64,000 nucleotides of DNA. It comes from Bdellovibrionales bacterium. Its GTDB lineage: Bacteria; Bdellovibrionota; UBA1018. Below, piece by piece: positions 1 to 9,382 of the stretch; positions within the stretch are counted from its first letter, which is position 1; every line of letters begins with the position of its first letter. The DNA lies in assembly GCA_018266355.1 (NCBI GenBank), contig JAFEAP010000006.1, positions 124,001 to 188,000 on the forward strand. Direction: 5' to 3'. Made by a program: the position numbers and the translations under genes. The notes under the pieces were generated by a model that saw only the letters and a list, made by a program, of their open reading frames with translations, was not told where the DNA came from and searched no databases.

Positions 1-2
1 CG

Positions 3-689
3 AACATCACGCTCTCTACCAAGGCCTTCAGCCGGACGATCAACGCGACGAACGGCTTCTACAACATCTACTCCCACGCTTACCAACTCGACTTCGCGAT
101 CGAGAACGGCCAAGTCGACGCGACCGGAAAACCGCGGGCGATCAAGTTCCGCTTCGCCGGCAAGCTCGATCCGGTGACGAAGGTCATGGACGGAACGATC
201 CAGTGCGTGGATTACGCGAAATACGGCGGAAGATACCGGCTCACGCGCGGCGCGAACTCGCCGCAGCTCGAGGACACCCGCATTCCTACCGAACGGGCGG
301 AAGCGACCCTCGGTAAGATCTACTCCGTCACGCAGGAAGTGCTCGGGACGGAGCAGCGGGTGACGATGAAGTTCGCGGAGCCGACGGCGACCCCCGAGGG
401 CGAATTCCTCGAACTCTTCTACCCGGTCCGTTTCGTCACCGTCTCGGTGACGCTCACCGAAACGAAATACGGCGAGGACATCATGACCATTCCGTTCACG
501 AACGCGGAATGGGACATGGACTCCCGGACGCTGAACGGGGCGATGTCGGGCGCGGCCGGTTCCGGCGGCACGCAGCCCTATCATTTCACCCTCCAATGCA
601 CCGAAAGCGGCAGCGCGAAAGTTCCGGCCTGGGATTGCCACTGGTCCGGAAACGTCGCGTTCGACTTCAAAGCCAAGGCGGTCCGATGA
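3..689 (+). CDS. Secreted/lipoprotein-like protein, 5'-truncated by window edge
   Basis: An open frame runs in from the window edge, so the N-terminus is missing; the first visible Met codon is at 174 but the frame is open from base 3. The C-terminal half resembles that of the lipoprotein encoded at 1415-2335. Both have a Y/F-GG-x-YRL motif, then a segment ending in TPY/QPY, a Cys, about 14 residues and W-x-C. The shared W-x-C pattern suggests a conserved disulfide and a recent paralogous pair. No catalytic motif is seen and the function is unknown. The stop overlaps the next start by four bases (ATGA), implying translational coupling. It is probably envelope-located by analogy with its paralogue, but the signal peptide lies outside the window. 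Confidence 0.75.
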   Translation, partial: NITLSTKAFSRTINATNGFYNIYSHAYQLDFAIENGQVDATGKPRAIKFRFAGKLDPVTKVMDGTIQCVDYAKYGGRYRLTRGANSPQLEDTRIPTERAEATLGKIYSVTQEVLGTEQRVTMKFAEPTATPEGEFLELFYPVRFVTVSVTLTETKYGEDIMTIPFTNAEWDMDSRTLNGAMSGAAGSGGTQPYHFTLQCTESGSAKVPAWDCHWSGNVAFDFKAKAVR

Positions 690-1399
690 AACAGGAATTT
701 TCCTATCCCGTTTACCTTCCCCTCCTGATCGTGCTCCTCGTGGTGCTCGTGCTCGCGAGCGTCGCGCGGGCGGCGACGCCCGTCTCGGTTTCCCGGTCTC
801 CCCTCGAAGTCGATCGAGGTCGGATTTACACCGACCTGCTCAGGGAGCGGCCGACGGAAACCCTAAAGCCCCAAGCCGAAGTCGGCGTCTCGACTTGGCG
901 CCCGCGCGGCCGTGCTTACTCGGACTTCACGAACCAGACGGCGCCGCAGACCGCGCTCCGCCTCGTCGTCCCGGGTCCTTCGGCCGGGCCGGTGGCCCTG
1001 AACGGCGTCGCGGGTTTCGGGTACCTCGGGCTCACCCGCACCGAGGCGGTGACGCTATCGAACGGAGTCGAAACGACGAACGAACGCCAGATCTCGATCC
1101 TCGAACTCCCGCTCGGTTTCGAGCTCGCGCCGAAAGGGCTCGCGTTCGGACGGCTCTCCGCGTTCGCGGAACTCGGAGCGCTACCGACCCTCTTCGTTTT
1201 CGGGCATTCGCTCGACGAGGATGGACACTCGAACGGCGGCCTGGGCGCGTACGGCGACCTCGGCGCCCTCTATAACTTCGGCGGACCGCGCTTCGATGCG
1301 GTCAGCCTCGTCGCGACGGCAGGCTACCGCACCCGGATTTCCGGGGACGTCGACACGGCCGGATTCGCCGCCCGCTTCGGCGTTCGGCTCGGACTTTAG
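686..1399 (+). CDS. Exported probable outer-membrane beta-barrel protein
   Basis: 237 residues. The N-terminus has a strong hydrophobic segment (residues about 10-27) ending in ARA-A, a typical Sec signal peptide. The mature part is rich in alternating aromatic/Gly strands (GFGYLGLTRTE, AFAELGALPTLF, VATAGYRTRI) and ends in a strand-like GVRLGL, consistent with a small outer-membrane barrel; this is inference from composition. The start at 686 is chosen because it gives the signal peptide and overlaps the previous stop by ATGA; a longer upstream reading lacks a signal sequence. It lies between two paralogous secreted proteins, so the three may form one envelope-associated unit. No family was recognised. 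Confidence 0.7.
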   Translation: MKQEFSYPVYLPLLIVLLVVLVLASVARAATPVSVSRSPLEVDRGRIYTDLLRERPTETLKPQAEVGVSTWRPRGRAYSDFTNQTAPQTALRLVVPGPSAGPVALNGVAGFGYLGLTRTEAVTLSNGVETTNERQISILELPLGFELAPKGLAFGRLSAFAELGALPTLFVFGHSLDEDGHSNGGLGAYGDLGALYNFGGPRFDAVSLVATAGYRTRISGDVDTAGFAARFGVRLGL

Positions 1400-1414
1400 G
1401 CGGGAGATCGAACT

Positions 1415-2335
1415 ATGAAACTCACGAATCGCACCCTCGTTCTCCTCGCCCTGCTCGCCGCGCTTTCCGGTTGCGGAAAGGATCGCACGATCGAACAGGC
1501 GGACGCGCAGAAGAACATCGACGACCAAGCCGAAACCGATCGCGTGGCCGGAGTCTATACCGGCACGCTCTTCGCGAAGAGCGGCGGAAAACCGATGGGC
1601 TCGCTTACGATCGAACTCTCTGCGGATACCCGCGTCGAGGGCGGGGCCCAGTCGAGTGTCGTCAGCGCCCAAGCCACCCTCGAAACGAGCGATCGTTCCG
1701 GAAGATCCTCGGAAACGATCCACTTCGCCGACGGTCGCTACGACCTCGTGAACCACTCCTTCCGAATCAACACGACGGTCGGTTTCACCCGGTCCCAATC
1801 GGCGACCCTCAGCATCGCAGGAACCGTGAACGACGGGGTCTTGAAAGGGAAGATCGAAGTCCCGAATTACGCCGACTTCGGCGGTACCTATCGCCTCGTG
1901 AAGGACGCCCCTGCGGCCGACGTCGCGGCCGGACCGGGAGCGCTCGACCGCGCGCGCGGGACGCGGGCGACGAACTACCGGGGCCGCGCGACGACCGATC
2001 AGGACGCGACGCTCGAAGCCCGGTTCATCTATACCCCCTCGACCCGGAACGCCGACCAGCGTTTCTTCGACCGTTTTTTCCCGCTCCGGAGCGGGAACGT
2101 CTCCGTTTCGCTCGGCGACGCCGATTCCCCGGTCGTCGTCGCTTTCCCCGACGCGATCTGGGACACGCGGCGTGGAACGCTCACAGGCACCTCGGACGGA
2201 AACCTTCCGGGCCAAACTCCCTACTCGATCACCTTGAACTGCCAGGAAACCGGAGATGCCCGGACTCCGGGTTGGAATTGCGATTGGAACGGGACTCGCC
2301 GGATGCGGATGAAAGTCACCGGATCCGCCCGCTAA
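1415..2335 (+). CDS. Predicted lipoprotein, paralogue of the gene at 3-689
   Basis: 306 residues. The N-terminus reads as a lipoprotein signal: a basic n-region, LVLLALLAAL, then a lipobox LSGC with Cys at about residue 20. The body contains two comparable beta-rich halves and ends with TPYS...LNCQETG...GWNCDW, matching the C-terminus of the gene at the window edge. The conserved W-x-C arrangement suggests a structural disulfide. It follows the barrel-like gene by 15 bases and precedes the RND pump by 48 bases, so it may be co-transcribed with the pump. Function unknown; an accessory envelope role is only inferred from the neighbourhood. Confidence 0.8.
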   Translation: MKLTNRTLVLLALLAALSGCGKDRTIEQADAQKNIDDQAETDRVAGVYTGTLFAKSGGKPMGSLTIELSADTRVEGGAQSSVVSAQATLETSDRSGRSSETIHFADGRYDLVNHSFRINTTVGFTRSQSATLSIAGTVNDGVLKGKIEVPNYADFGGTYRLVKDAPAADVAAGPGALDRARGTRATNYRGRATTDQDATLEARFIYTPSTRNADQRFFDRFFPLRSGNVSVSLGDADSPVVVAFPDAIWDTRRGTLTGTSDGNLPGQTPYSITLNCQETGDARTPGWNCDWNGTRRMRMKVTGSAR

Positions 2336-2365
2336 TACTCCGAACGGCCCGCCCATCCGCGTCCG

Positions 2366-2375
2366 CCCCCCCCCC
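2366..2375 (+). repeat. C10 homopolymer immediately upstream of the RND pump start
   Basis: Ten consecutive C residues end 8 bases before the ATG at 2384, occupying the place where a Shine-Dalgarno sequence would be expected; no AGGAG-like site is present. Such tracts can slip during replication. Whether this one varies in length, or affects expression, cannot be told from one sequence. Confidence 0.8.
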
Positions 2376-2383
2376 TTACGACT

Positions 2384-5300
2384 ATGACTTTATCCGACCT
2401 CTCCATCAAACGGCCCGTCTTCGCGTGGATGCTCATGGCGGGACTCCTCGTCTTCGGTGCGATCTCTTACACGAAAATGGGGATCAGCCAGCTTCCCGAC
2501 GTCGACTTCCCCGTCGTGACGGTGAGCGTGACCTGGGCGGGCGCCTCTCCCGACGTGATGGAAAGCGCGGTCGCCGACGTGATCGAGGACGCCGTCATGG
2601 CGGTCGACGGCATCCAGCTCGTGCAGTCGACCTCCCAGCAGGGCTCGACTTCGATCACGATCCAATTCAATCTCGACCAGGACATCAACGTCGCCCTCCA
2701 ACAGGTCCAAACGAAGATCTCGCAGGCCCAGCGGAACCTCCCGCAGACGATCGACCCGCCGACGATCACGAAGACGAACCCGAACGACCAACCGATCCTC
2801 TGGGCCGCAGCCTACCAGGAAGGCGGAAAGCTCCGCGACCTCGCCCTCTTCGTGCGCGACAAGCTCAAGGACCGCATCACGACGATCAACGGCGTCGGCG
2901 ACGCGCGGATGGGCGGCTACGTCGATCCGCAGATGCGGATCTGGCTGCACCCCGAGAAGATGCGCTCGCGCGAGATCACCGCCGCCGACATCGTCGCCGC
3001 GATCGACAACGAGCACCAACTCGCGCCGACCGGCTACCAAGACGTCGCGAACCGCGAAACCTACATTCGCGTCCATTCCGAGTTCAACGACGCGAAAGAG
3101 TGCAACGAACTCATCATCCCCTCCCGCCTCGGCATGCCGGTCTGGAAGAAGATCACGATCGGAGAGGTCGCGACCTGCGAGGAAGGCACCGACGAAGTCC
3201 GGCGGATCTCGCGCTATAACGGTATCCAGCCGACGATCGGTCTCGGCGTGATCAAGCAGCACGGCACGAACGCGGTCGAGATCGGCGATCTCGTGAAGAA
3301 GCGCATCGGCGAACTCAAGTCCTTCCTCCCGAAGGGCATGAGCATGGGGATCGTCACCGACACGACCCAGTTCATCCGCGATTCGATCCACGAACTCTTC
3401 TTCACCCTCGGCCTCGCCGTGCTCCTCACGGCCCTCGTTTGTTACCTCTTCCTCGGCACCTGGAGCTCGGCTTTCAACGTCATCCTCGCGATCCCCGTCT
3501 CCCTCATCGGATCGTTCATCGTCCTGAACACGATGGGATTCACCGTGAACACCTTCACGCTGATGGGCCTTTCGCTCTCGATCGGGATCGTCGTCGACGA
3601 CGCGATCATGGTCCTCGAGAACATCACCCGTCACGCCGAAGAAGGGAAAAAGCGGGTCCTCGCCGCCATCGTCGGCGCCCGCGAAATCACCGGCGCCGCC
3701 GTGGCAGCCTCGCTCGCGATCCTCGCGATTTTCGTCCCCGTCGTCTTCATGCGGGGGATCATCGGCAAGTTCTTCTTCCAGTTCGGCGTCACTCTCTCCG
3801 TCGCCGTCCTCATTTCGCTTCTCGAGGCGCTGACCCTCGCCCCGATGCGCTGCTCGCAGTTCCTGAGCGTCGGCGGAAGCGGGAATCGCCTCACCCGCGC
3901 CGTCCACCGGGGGATGGAGCGACTCACCGGAGTTTATGCCGACCTCCTCGCGAGGGCGATGCGCCACCGCGCGAAGATCCTAGTCGGTTCGCTCGCGATC
4001 TTCTTCGTCTCGCTCCTCGCGGGACGCGCGCTCCGTAAAGAGTTCATCCCGCCCCAAGACCAAAGCCGCTTCCTCGTGAACGTCTCGACGAAGATGGGCT
4101 CCTCGATCACCTTCACCGACGGCGTCTTCAAACAGATCGAAGCGTTTTACAAGACCCGGCCCGAGATCGCGACTTATTACGTCGCCGTCGGCGGCCTCGG
4201 AGGCGGCCTCGTGAACCAGGGCATTTCTTTCGTCACCCTCAAGGACATCGGCGAACGCCCGGTCGTCGCCCCGTTCAAGCACCGCCCGACCCAGCAGGAG
4301 TTCATGCAATACGTGCGGAAGGAACTCAAGGCGGTCGCTGGCGTCGAAAAAGCCTCGATCCTCGACCTTTCGCTCACCGGGTTCAGCGCCCAGCGCGGCT
4401 ATCCGATCGAGTTCGTGCTCCAAGGGCCGGATTGGGAAAAACTCGCCGAACTCTCGGGTGAGATGCGGAAAAAGGTGATGGCGACGGGGATGATGGCGGA
4501 CCTCGACACCGACTATAACGCGAACATGCCCGAGACGGAGGTCTATCCGGATCGCGATAAAGCCGCCGCGCGCGGCGTCCCCGTCGTCGGCATCGCGAAC
4601 GCGATCTCGGCCATGGTCGGCGGCCAGAAACTCCTGCCGAACAAGTACACCGACGACTCCGGCCATCGGGACGACATCCAAATCAAACTCGATCCGGATT
4701 CGAACACCGGCCCCGAGGACATCGCGAAGATCTGGGTCCGCAATACCCAAGGCGAGGTCCTTCCCCTCTCGCAAGTGATCACGATGAAGCCGTCGACGAC
4801 GCTCCTTACGATCACGCGTTACAACCGGGAGCGCGGGATTTCCGTCTTCGGGAACTTCCTCCCGGGCCGGTCGCAGTCGGAAGTCATCGACGCCATCCGC
4901 AAGATCGGCGCGGAGACGCTTCCCGAGGGGTACCACATGACGGTCTCGGGTTCGTCCCAGGCCTTCGAGGACTCGATCAAGAGTCTCCTCTTCGCGCTCG
5001 TTCTCGGGATCTTCGTCGCGTACATGGTGCTCGCATCCCAGTTCAACAGCTTCCTCCATCCGGCGATCATCCTGCTCGCCCTCCCCTTCTCGCTCACCGG
5101 CGCGCTGGCGGCGATGTGGCTCACGGGAACGTCGTTGAACATCTACTCGCTCATCGGGATCCTCCTCCTGATGGGTATCGTTAAGAAGAACTCGATCTTG
5201 CTCGTCGAGTTCACGAACCATAAACGCGCCGAAGGACTGAAACCCGACGAGGCGCTCCTCGCGGCCTGCCCGGTCCGCCTTCGCCCGATCTTGATGACGT

Positions 5301-5572
5301 CGCTCGCGACGATCGCCGGCGCGATCCCGGAGGCGTTCGCTTTCGGCGCGGGCGCCGAGGTCATCCGCCCGATGGCGATCGCCGTCGTCGGCGGCGTGAC
5401 CGTCTCGACGTTCCTGACCCTTTTCGTCGTGCCGTGCGCGTACAGCCTCTTCGTGCGCTACGAGAGCGTGAAGGATAAACGCGACCTCGCGGAAGCGCTC
5501 GACGAACTCGGCGAAACTCCGGCCGCCCCCGCGTACGCGCAGCACGGGCCGGTCCCGCCGGCGGCGCACTAA
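2384..5572 (+). CDS. RND-family proton-driven efflux transporter (AcrB/HAE1 type)
   Basis: 1062 residues, the usual length for an inner-membrane RND pump. The start is supported by the typical SDLSIKRPVFAWML N-terminus leading into TM1. The proton-relay acidic pair is present in TM4 (D405-D406, in GIVVDDAIMVLEN), and the TM10 Lys lies in GIVKKNSILLVEF; both are hallmarks of drug/lipophile HAE1 pumps rather than metal pumps. Two large periplasmic loops and about 12 TM segments are visible. No membrane-fusion (AcrA-like) or TolC-like gene is adjacent, so the partners must be elsewhere, or the upstream envelope genes play an unusual role. The start lacks an SD and sits behind a C10 tract. Substrate unknown. 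Confidence 0.95.
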   Translation: MTLSDLSIKRPVFAWMLMAGLLVFGAISYTKMGISQLPDVDFPVVTVSVTWAGASPDVMESAVADVIEDAVMAVDGIQLVQSTSQQGSTSITIQFNLDQDINVALQQVQTKISQAQRNLPQTIDPPTITKTNPNDQPILWAAAYQEGGKLRDLALFVRDKLKDRITTINGVGDARMGGYVDPQMRIWLHPEKMRSREITAADIVAAIDNEHQLAPTGYQDVANRETYIRVHSEFNDAKECNELIIPSRLGMPVWKKITIGEVATCEEGTDEVRRISRYNGIQPTIGLGVIKQHGTNAVEIGDLVKKRIGELKSFLPKGMSMGIVTDTTQFIRDSIHELFFTLGLAVLLTALVCYLFLGTWSSAFNVILAIPVSLIGSFIVLNTMGFTVNTFTLMGLSLSIGIVVDDAIMVLENITRHAEEGKKRVLAAIVGAREITGAAVAASLAILAIFVPVVFMRGIIGKFFFQFGVTLSVAVLISLLEALTLAPMRCSQFLSVGGSGNRLTRAVHRGMERLTGVYADLLARAMRHRAKILVGSLAIFFVSLLAGRALRKEFIPPQDQSRFLVNVSTKMGSSITFTDGVFKQIEAFYKTRPEIATYYVAVGGLGGGLVNQGISFVTLKDIGERPVVAPFKHRPTQQEFMQYVRKELKAVAGVEKASILDLSLTGFSAQRGYPIEFVLQGPDWEKLAELSGEMRKKVMATGMMADLDTDYNANMPETEVYPDRDKAAARGVPVVGIANAISAMVGGQKLLPNKYTDDSGHRDDIQIKLDPDSNTGPEDIAKIWVRNTQGEVLPLSQVITMKPSTTLLTITRYNRERGISVFGNFLPGRSQSEVIDAIRKIGAETLPEGYHMTVSGSSQAFEDSIKSLLFALVLGIFVAYMVLASQFNSFLHPAIILLALPFSLTGALAAMWLTGTSLNIYSLIGILLLMGIVKKNSILLVEFTNHKRAEGLKPDEALLAACPVRLRPILMTSLATIAGAIPEAFAFGAGAEVIRPMAIAVVGGVTVSTFLTLFVVPCAYSLFVRYESVKDKRDLAEALDELGETPAAPAYAQHGPVPPAAH

Positions 5573-5583
5573 TCCCCGGCGTA

Positions 5584-6198
5584 TTACCGGATTTTCTTCT
5601 CGAGCTCGACCATCTTGAGCGGTACGGCGGCGACGCCGAACCGCGGATCGTCGAAGTGGAACGGGTGCTCGACGCCGGTGCGGACGTAACCGCGCCGTTC
5701 GTAGTACGCGAGGAGTTCGGTTCTTCGATCGATCACGGTCATCCGGATTTTCGGACAACCCCACGCGCGGGCGATCGCCTCGGAATGCTCGAGCATGCGA
5801 CGGCCGAGCCCTCCCCCTTGTTTCGTCGGCCGAACGGTGAGCATACCGAGGTAGCAGACCCGTCCCCGCACGTGCGATGAATCGACGCCCTCGGCGCCTG
5901 CCGTACCGATCGCCGACTCGCCGCTCTCGGGCACGTCCTCGAGGACGAGCTCGACCGAGGCGAGGATCTTCCCCTCGCGGTCGCGCATCACCTCGAACCT
6001 CACGTTCGGAAGTTTCATCTCGTCCGCGAGCTGATCGGCGGTCGTACGCGTTCCGCTCACGAGATCGGCCTCCGTCGTCCATCCCGCGCGCGAGGTCTCC
6101 CCGCGGTATGCCGCGTTCACGTGCGCGGCGAGATCCGTCGCGTCCTCGGCCGTGGCGGTATAGATCTCGAGACCCTTGAAGTCGGAATCGGACGGCAT
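5584..6198 (-). CDS. GNAT-family N-acetyltransferase
   Basis: 204 residues. The acetyl-CoA-binding core is visible: a beta-4 strand (VCYLGMLTVRPTKQG) followed by the pyrophosphate-binding loop GGGLGRRML, then ERRGYVRTG near the C-terminus, as in Gcn5-related enzymes. The N-terminal half carries a longer variable region (residues about 1-100) that would set substrate choice; the substrate cannot be deduced. It lies 13 bases downstream of cysS and is likely the last gene of a gltX-cysS-GNAT transcript. It converges with the RND pump gene with an 11-base gap. Confidence 0.85.
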   Translation of the reverse strand: MPSDSDFKGLEIYTATAEDATDLAAHVNAAYRGETSRAGWTTEADLVSGTRTTADQLADEMKLPNVRFEVMRDREGKILASVELVLEDVPESGESAIGTAGAEGVDSSHVRGRVCYLGMLTVRPTKQGGGLGRRMLEHSEAIARAWGCPKIRMTVIDRRTELLAYYERRGYVRTGVEHPFHFDDPRFGVAAVPLKMVELEKKIR

Positions 6199-6211
6199 CG
6201 GTTCCGCTCGC

Positions 6212-7765
6212 TCAGCTCGAATACTGCCAGGTCGTGCCGGTCGGGGAATCCTTGATCGCGACGCCGCGATCGGCGAGCTCTTTCCGGATCCGGTCGGCCT
6301 CGCCGAAATTCTTCGCCTTCTTCGCGTCGGCCCGGGCTTGGATCATCGCCTCGATCTCTTCCTTCCCGAGCGCGGCCGCCGCGCCCTCGCCCGCGCGCGC
6401 GGCGTGAATCTTCGCGCGGATCTGGCCGATCTGCTCGAGCATGGCGCCCGCGGGGCGACGGCCGAGTCCGAGGAATCCCCCGAGCTCGTCCTCGATCACG
6501 CGGACGAGTTCCGCGGAGGCGAGTGCGACCGAAGGGGTCGCCTCCGCGCGCGGTTCGGCGAGCGCGCGGTTATAGGCCCGGATGAGCGAAAACGTCGCCG
6601 CGAGAGCCCCCGGCGTATTGAAATCGTTCGCCATCTCGCGCGTCATCTCTTCGCGGGTCTTTTGGCATTCGGCCATGAATTCGGCCCAAACCGCTTCCGC
6701 GCGCGCGTCGGAGACGGCACCCCGCTTCTGCGCGAGCGATTCGGCCTTCGCCTTCGCCTCGTAAAGCCGCTGCAGGTTCGTGAGCGCCGACTCCATCGCC
6801 TCGTCGCCGAAGTCCGAGATCGTGCGGTAATGCGCGGCCATCATCATGTAGCGGGTAACCTCGCCGCCGTAGGCTGCGAGAAAGTCTTTCGCGGTGACGA
6901 AGTTCCCGAGGGACTTCGACATCTTCTCGGCGTTGATGTTCAGCATGGCGTTATGGAGCCAATACCGTACGTAAGGCGCCTTACCCGACGCCGCCTCGCT
7001 CTGCGCGATCTCGTTCTCGTGGTGCGGGAAAATCAGATCGGTGCCGCCGTGGTGCATATCGATCTGCTCACCGAGCCACTTCGTCGCCATGGCGGAGCAC
7101 TCGATATGCCAGCCCGGACGGCCTTTTCCCCAAGGCGACGCCCACGACGGCTCGCCCGCCTTCGCGGGCTTCCAGAGCGAAAAGTCGGCCGGGTTTTTCT
7201 TCTTTTCCGAGACGTCCACGCGCGCGCCGGCGACCAGATCTTCGAGGATCTTACGCGAAAGTTTCCCGTAGGTCGGGAAGTTCGGGATCGAGAAGAAGAC
7301 TTCCTGCGCGCCCGGCTCCGACCCGGCGGGGGGTTCGGCGGTGTAGGCTTTTCCGTTCGCGATGATCTTCTCGATCATCGCGATGATCTCGGCCATATGG
7401 TCGGTGATCGTCGTCTTATGGTCCGGATCGATCATTCCGGCGGCGGCGTAGTCCTGCTCGACCGCGGTCGTGTATTTCTTCGCGACGGCCTCGGGCGAGA
7501 TCCCTTCGGCGTGCCCTTGCTTGATAATCTTATCGTCGACGTCGGTGTAGTTCCGAACGTAGGTGACCTCGTAGCCGAGCTTCCGGAGCGAACGGACGAA
7601 AAGGTCGGCGGTCATGGCCGCGCGTAGGTTCCCGACGTGGATCGGTCCGTAAACCGTCGGTCCGCAAGTATAGAACCGGACCTTTCCCGGCTCCATCGGC
7701 GCGAAGACTTCCTTCTTCCCGCCGAGCGAGTTCGTGACTTTCACTTCGGGAAGTTTCGCGCTCAT
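6212..7765 (-). CDS. cysS: Cysteine--tRNA ligase
   Basis: 517 residues. Class I synthetase that charges tRNA-Cys. The N-terminal TCGPTVYGPIHVGN holds the zinc-binding Cys34 and the HIGH-type signature (HVGN, about 43-46). HHGGTDLIFPHHENE supplies further zinc/active-site residues, and EKMSKSLGN is the KMSKS loop. The C-terminal DALR and anticodon-binding regions end with a WQYSS tail. The start has a purine-rich SD (GGAGATCGG) before the ATG. It sits 15 bases downstream of gltX, so the two synthetases are probably co-transcribed. Confidence 0.98.
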   Translation of the reverse strand: MSAKLPEVKVTNSLGGKKEVFAPMEPGKVRFYTCGPTVYGPIHVGNLRAAMTADLFVRSLRKLGYEVTYVRNYTDVDDKIIKQGHAEGISPEAVAKKYTTAVEQDYAAAGMIDPDHKTTITDHMAEIIAMIEKIIANGKAYTAEPPAGSEPGAQEVFFSIPNFPTYGKLSRKILEDLVAGARVDVSEKKKNPADFSLWKPAKAGEPSWASPWGKGRPGWHIECSAMATKWLGEQIDMHHGGTDLIFPHHENEIAQSEAASGKAPYVRYWLHNAMLNINAEKMSKSLGNFVTAKDFLAAYGGEVTRYMMMAAHYRTISDFGDEAMESALTNLQRLYEAKAKAESLAQKRGAVSDARAEAVWAEFMAECQKTREEMTREMANDFNTPGALAATFSLIRAYNRALAEPRAEATPSVALASAELVRVIEDELGGFLGLGRRPAGAMLEQIGQIRAKIHAARAGEGAAAALGKEEIEAMIQARADAKKAKNFGEADRIRKELADRGVAIKDSPTGTTWQYSS

Positions 7766-7780
7766 TCCGATCTCCGTGGC

Positions 7781-9328
7781 TTAGGCTTTGACCGCGGCTT
7801 GGTGCTCGCGCATCCGTTCTTCAATTGCGCGCATTCGCGCGACGAGCGCCTTCTTACCGAGGAGCGGGAAGACTTTCTTCAATTCCGGGCCGTGCGTGCG
7901 ACCGGTGGTCGCCGCGCGGATCGGCATGAAGAGCCCCTTCCCTTTCGCGCCCGACTTCGCGCCGACCGATTTTTGGAGCTGGTCGACGAGTTCGGCGGTC
8001 AGGACTTCCGGGAGCGCCGAGACTTCGGCGGCGAGGGTCGTGAAGACCGCCGCGTTCGCCGGATCGACGAGGACGGCCTTCGCCGCGTCCTCGATCTCCG
8101 GCCGGGACTCGATGAAGAAGCGCGCGCGTTCGGGCAGGTCCTTCAGGATCGTGCACTCGCCGCGGATCGTTTCGACGACGCCGACGTACCAATCCTTCGA
8201 GTTCTTTCCGAGCGCCGTCTTCCACTCCGGGATCGCCTCGAAGAACGGGCGTGCCCGCTCGGCGATGTCCGCGAGGGGAAGGCTGCGGATGTATTGGCCG
8301 TTCATCCAGTTCAACTTCTGCACGTCGAAGATCGCCGGGGCTTTCTGGAGGCCCTCCATCGAGAAATACGAGATCATCTCGTCCATCGTGAAGAGTTCCG
8401 GGTGGCCGGAGGACGGCTTCACTTCCGAACCCGGGTTCCAACCGAGCAGCGCGAGGAAGTTCAGCAGCGCTTCCGGGAGGTAGCCGTTATTCAGATACTC
8501 GAACACCGACGAATCGCCGTTCCGCTTCGAGAGCTTCTGGCGGTCGTTCCCGAGGACGACGGCGACGTGGGCGAACTCCGGGAGTTCCCATCCGAAGGCG
8601 TCGTAGATCTGGAGCTGGCGCGAGTTGTTCGAGAGGTGGTCTTCGCCGCGGATGACGTGAGTGATGCCCATCAGGTGGTCGTCGACCACGCAGCAGAAGT
8701 TATAGACCGGCATGCCGACGCCTTCGGCGGTCTCGCTCTCGTTCGCGCGCGGGGTGCGCGTGATGAAGAAGTCGCCGACGACGTCGGGCGGGAAGCGGAC
8801 GTCGCCCTTCACTTTGTCGTGCAGCACGTATTCCTTCGAGTAGGCGCGGAACCGGATCCCGGCCTTCTCGCCTTTCGCGAAACGAGCCTTCGCGTCGGCG
8901 GGGGAAATCTTCGCGCAAGTCCCGTCGTAAACCGGCGGGCGGCCGAGCTTCATCGCGAGTTCGCGCTTCTCGGTGAGCGTCGCTTCCGAGCAGAAGCAGT
9001 AATAGGCTTGGTTCTTATCGAGGAGTTCCTTCGCGTACTTGCCGTAGATCTTCAGGCGTTCGCTTTGGCGGTAGGGCGGGAACGGGCCGCCGGCGTCCGG
9101 CGATTCGTCAGGCTTGAAGCCGAGACGATCGAGATCCGAAATCACCATGCGCTCGGACTCCTTCGTCGAGCGCTCCTGGTCGGTGTCCTCGATCCGCAAG
9201 ATCAACGTGCCGCCGTGTTTCCGAGCGAACAGGTGATTGAAGAGCATGGATCGAGCTCCCCCGACGTGGAGATAACCCGTCGGAGAGGGGGCGAAACGGA
9301 CGCGGACCGGTTTTTTCGGAGCACTCAT
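7781..9328 (-). CDS. gltX: Glutamate--tRNA ligase
   Basis: 515 residues. Class I synthetase forming Glu-tRNA(Glu), possibly also mischarging tRNA-Gln if GatCAB is used here (not visible). RFAPSPTGYLHVGGARS contains the HIGH motif, and KLSKRNGD is the KMSKS-type loop. The C-terminal anticodon-binding domain runs to the end. The downstream partner is cysS. A -10-like TATAGT on the minus strand lies just upstream, at the edge of the preceding minus-strand gene, but its -35 is weak, so read-through from the glucoamylase gene is impossible to exclude. Confidence 0.98.
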   Translation of the reverse strand: MSAPKKPVRVRFAPSPTGYLHVGGARSMLFNHLFARKHGGTLILRIEDTDQERSTKESERMVISDLDRLGFKPDESPDAGGPFPPYRQSERLKIYGKYAKELLDKNQAYYCFCSEATLTEKRELAMKLGRPPVYDGTCAKISPADAKARFAKGEKAGIRFRAYSKEYVLHDKVKGDVRFPPDVVGDFFITRTPRANESETAEGVGMPVYNFCCVVDDHLMGITHVIRGEDHLSNNSRQLQIYDAFGWELPEFAHVAVVLGNDRQKLSKRNGDSSVFEYLNNGYLPEALLNFLALLGWNPGSEVKPSSGHPELFTMDEMISYFSMEGLQKAPAIFDVQKLNWMNGQYIRSLPLADIAERARPFFEAIPEWKTALGKNSKDWYVGVVETIRGECTILKDLPERARFFIESRPEIEDAAKAVLVDPANAAVFTTLAAEVSALPEVLTAELVDQLQKSVGAKSGAKGKGLFMPIRAATTGRTHGPELKKVFPLLGKKALVARMRAIEERMREHQAAVKA

Positions 9329-9382
9329 AGTCCCGGTACATTAAACCATGCGCGCCGCACTATAAAACCGCGAATTCGGAGT

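Noticed and set aside
2390..3967. Long open frames on the strand opposite the RND gene and many other real genes
   Set aside because: Arg/Asp-rich, low-complexity translations typical of GC-rich antisense shadows; no domain or SD.
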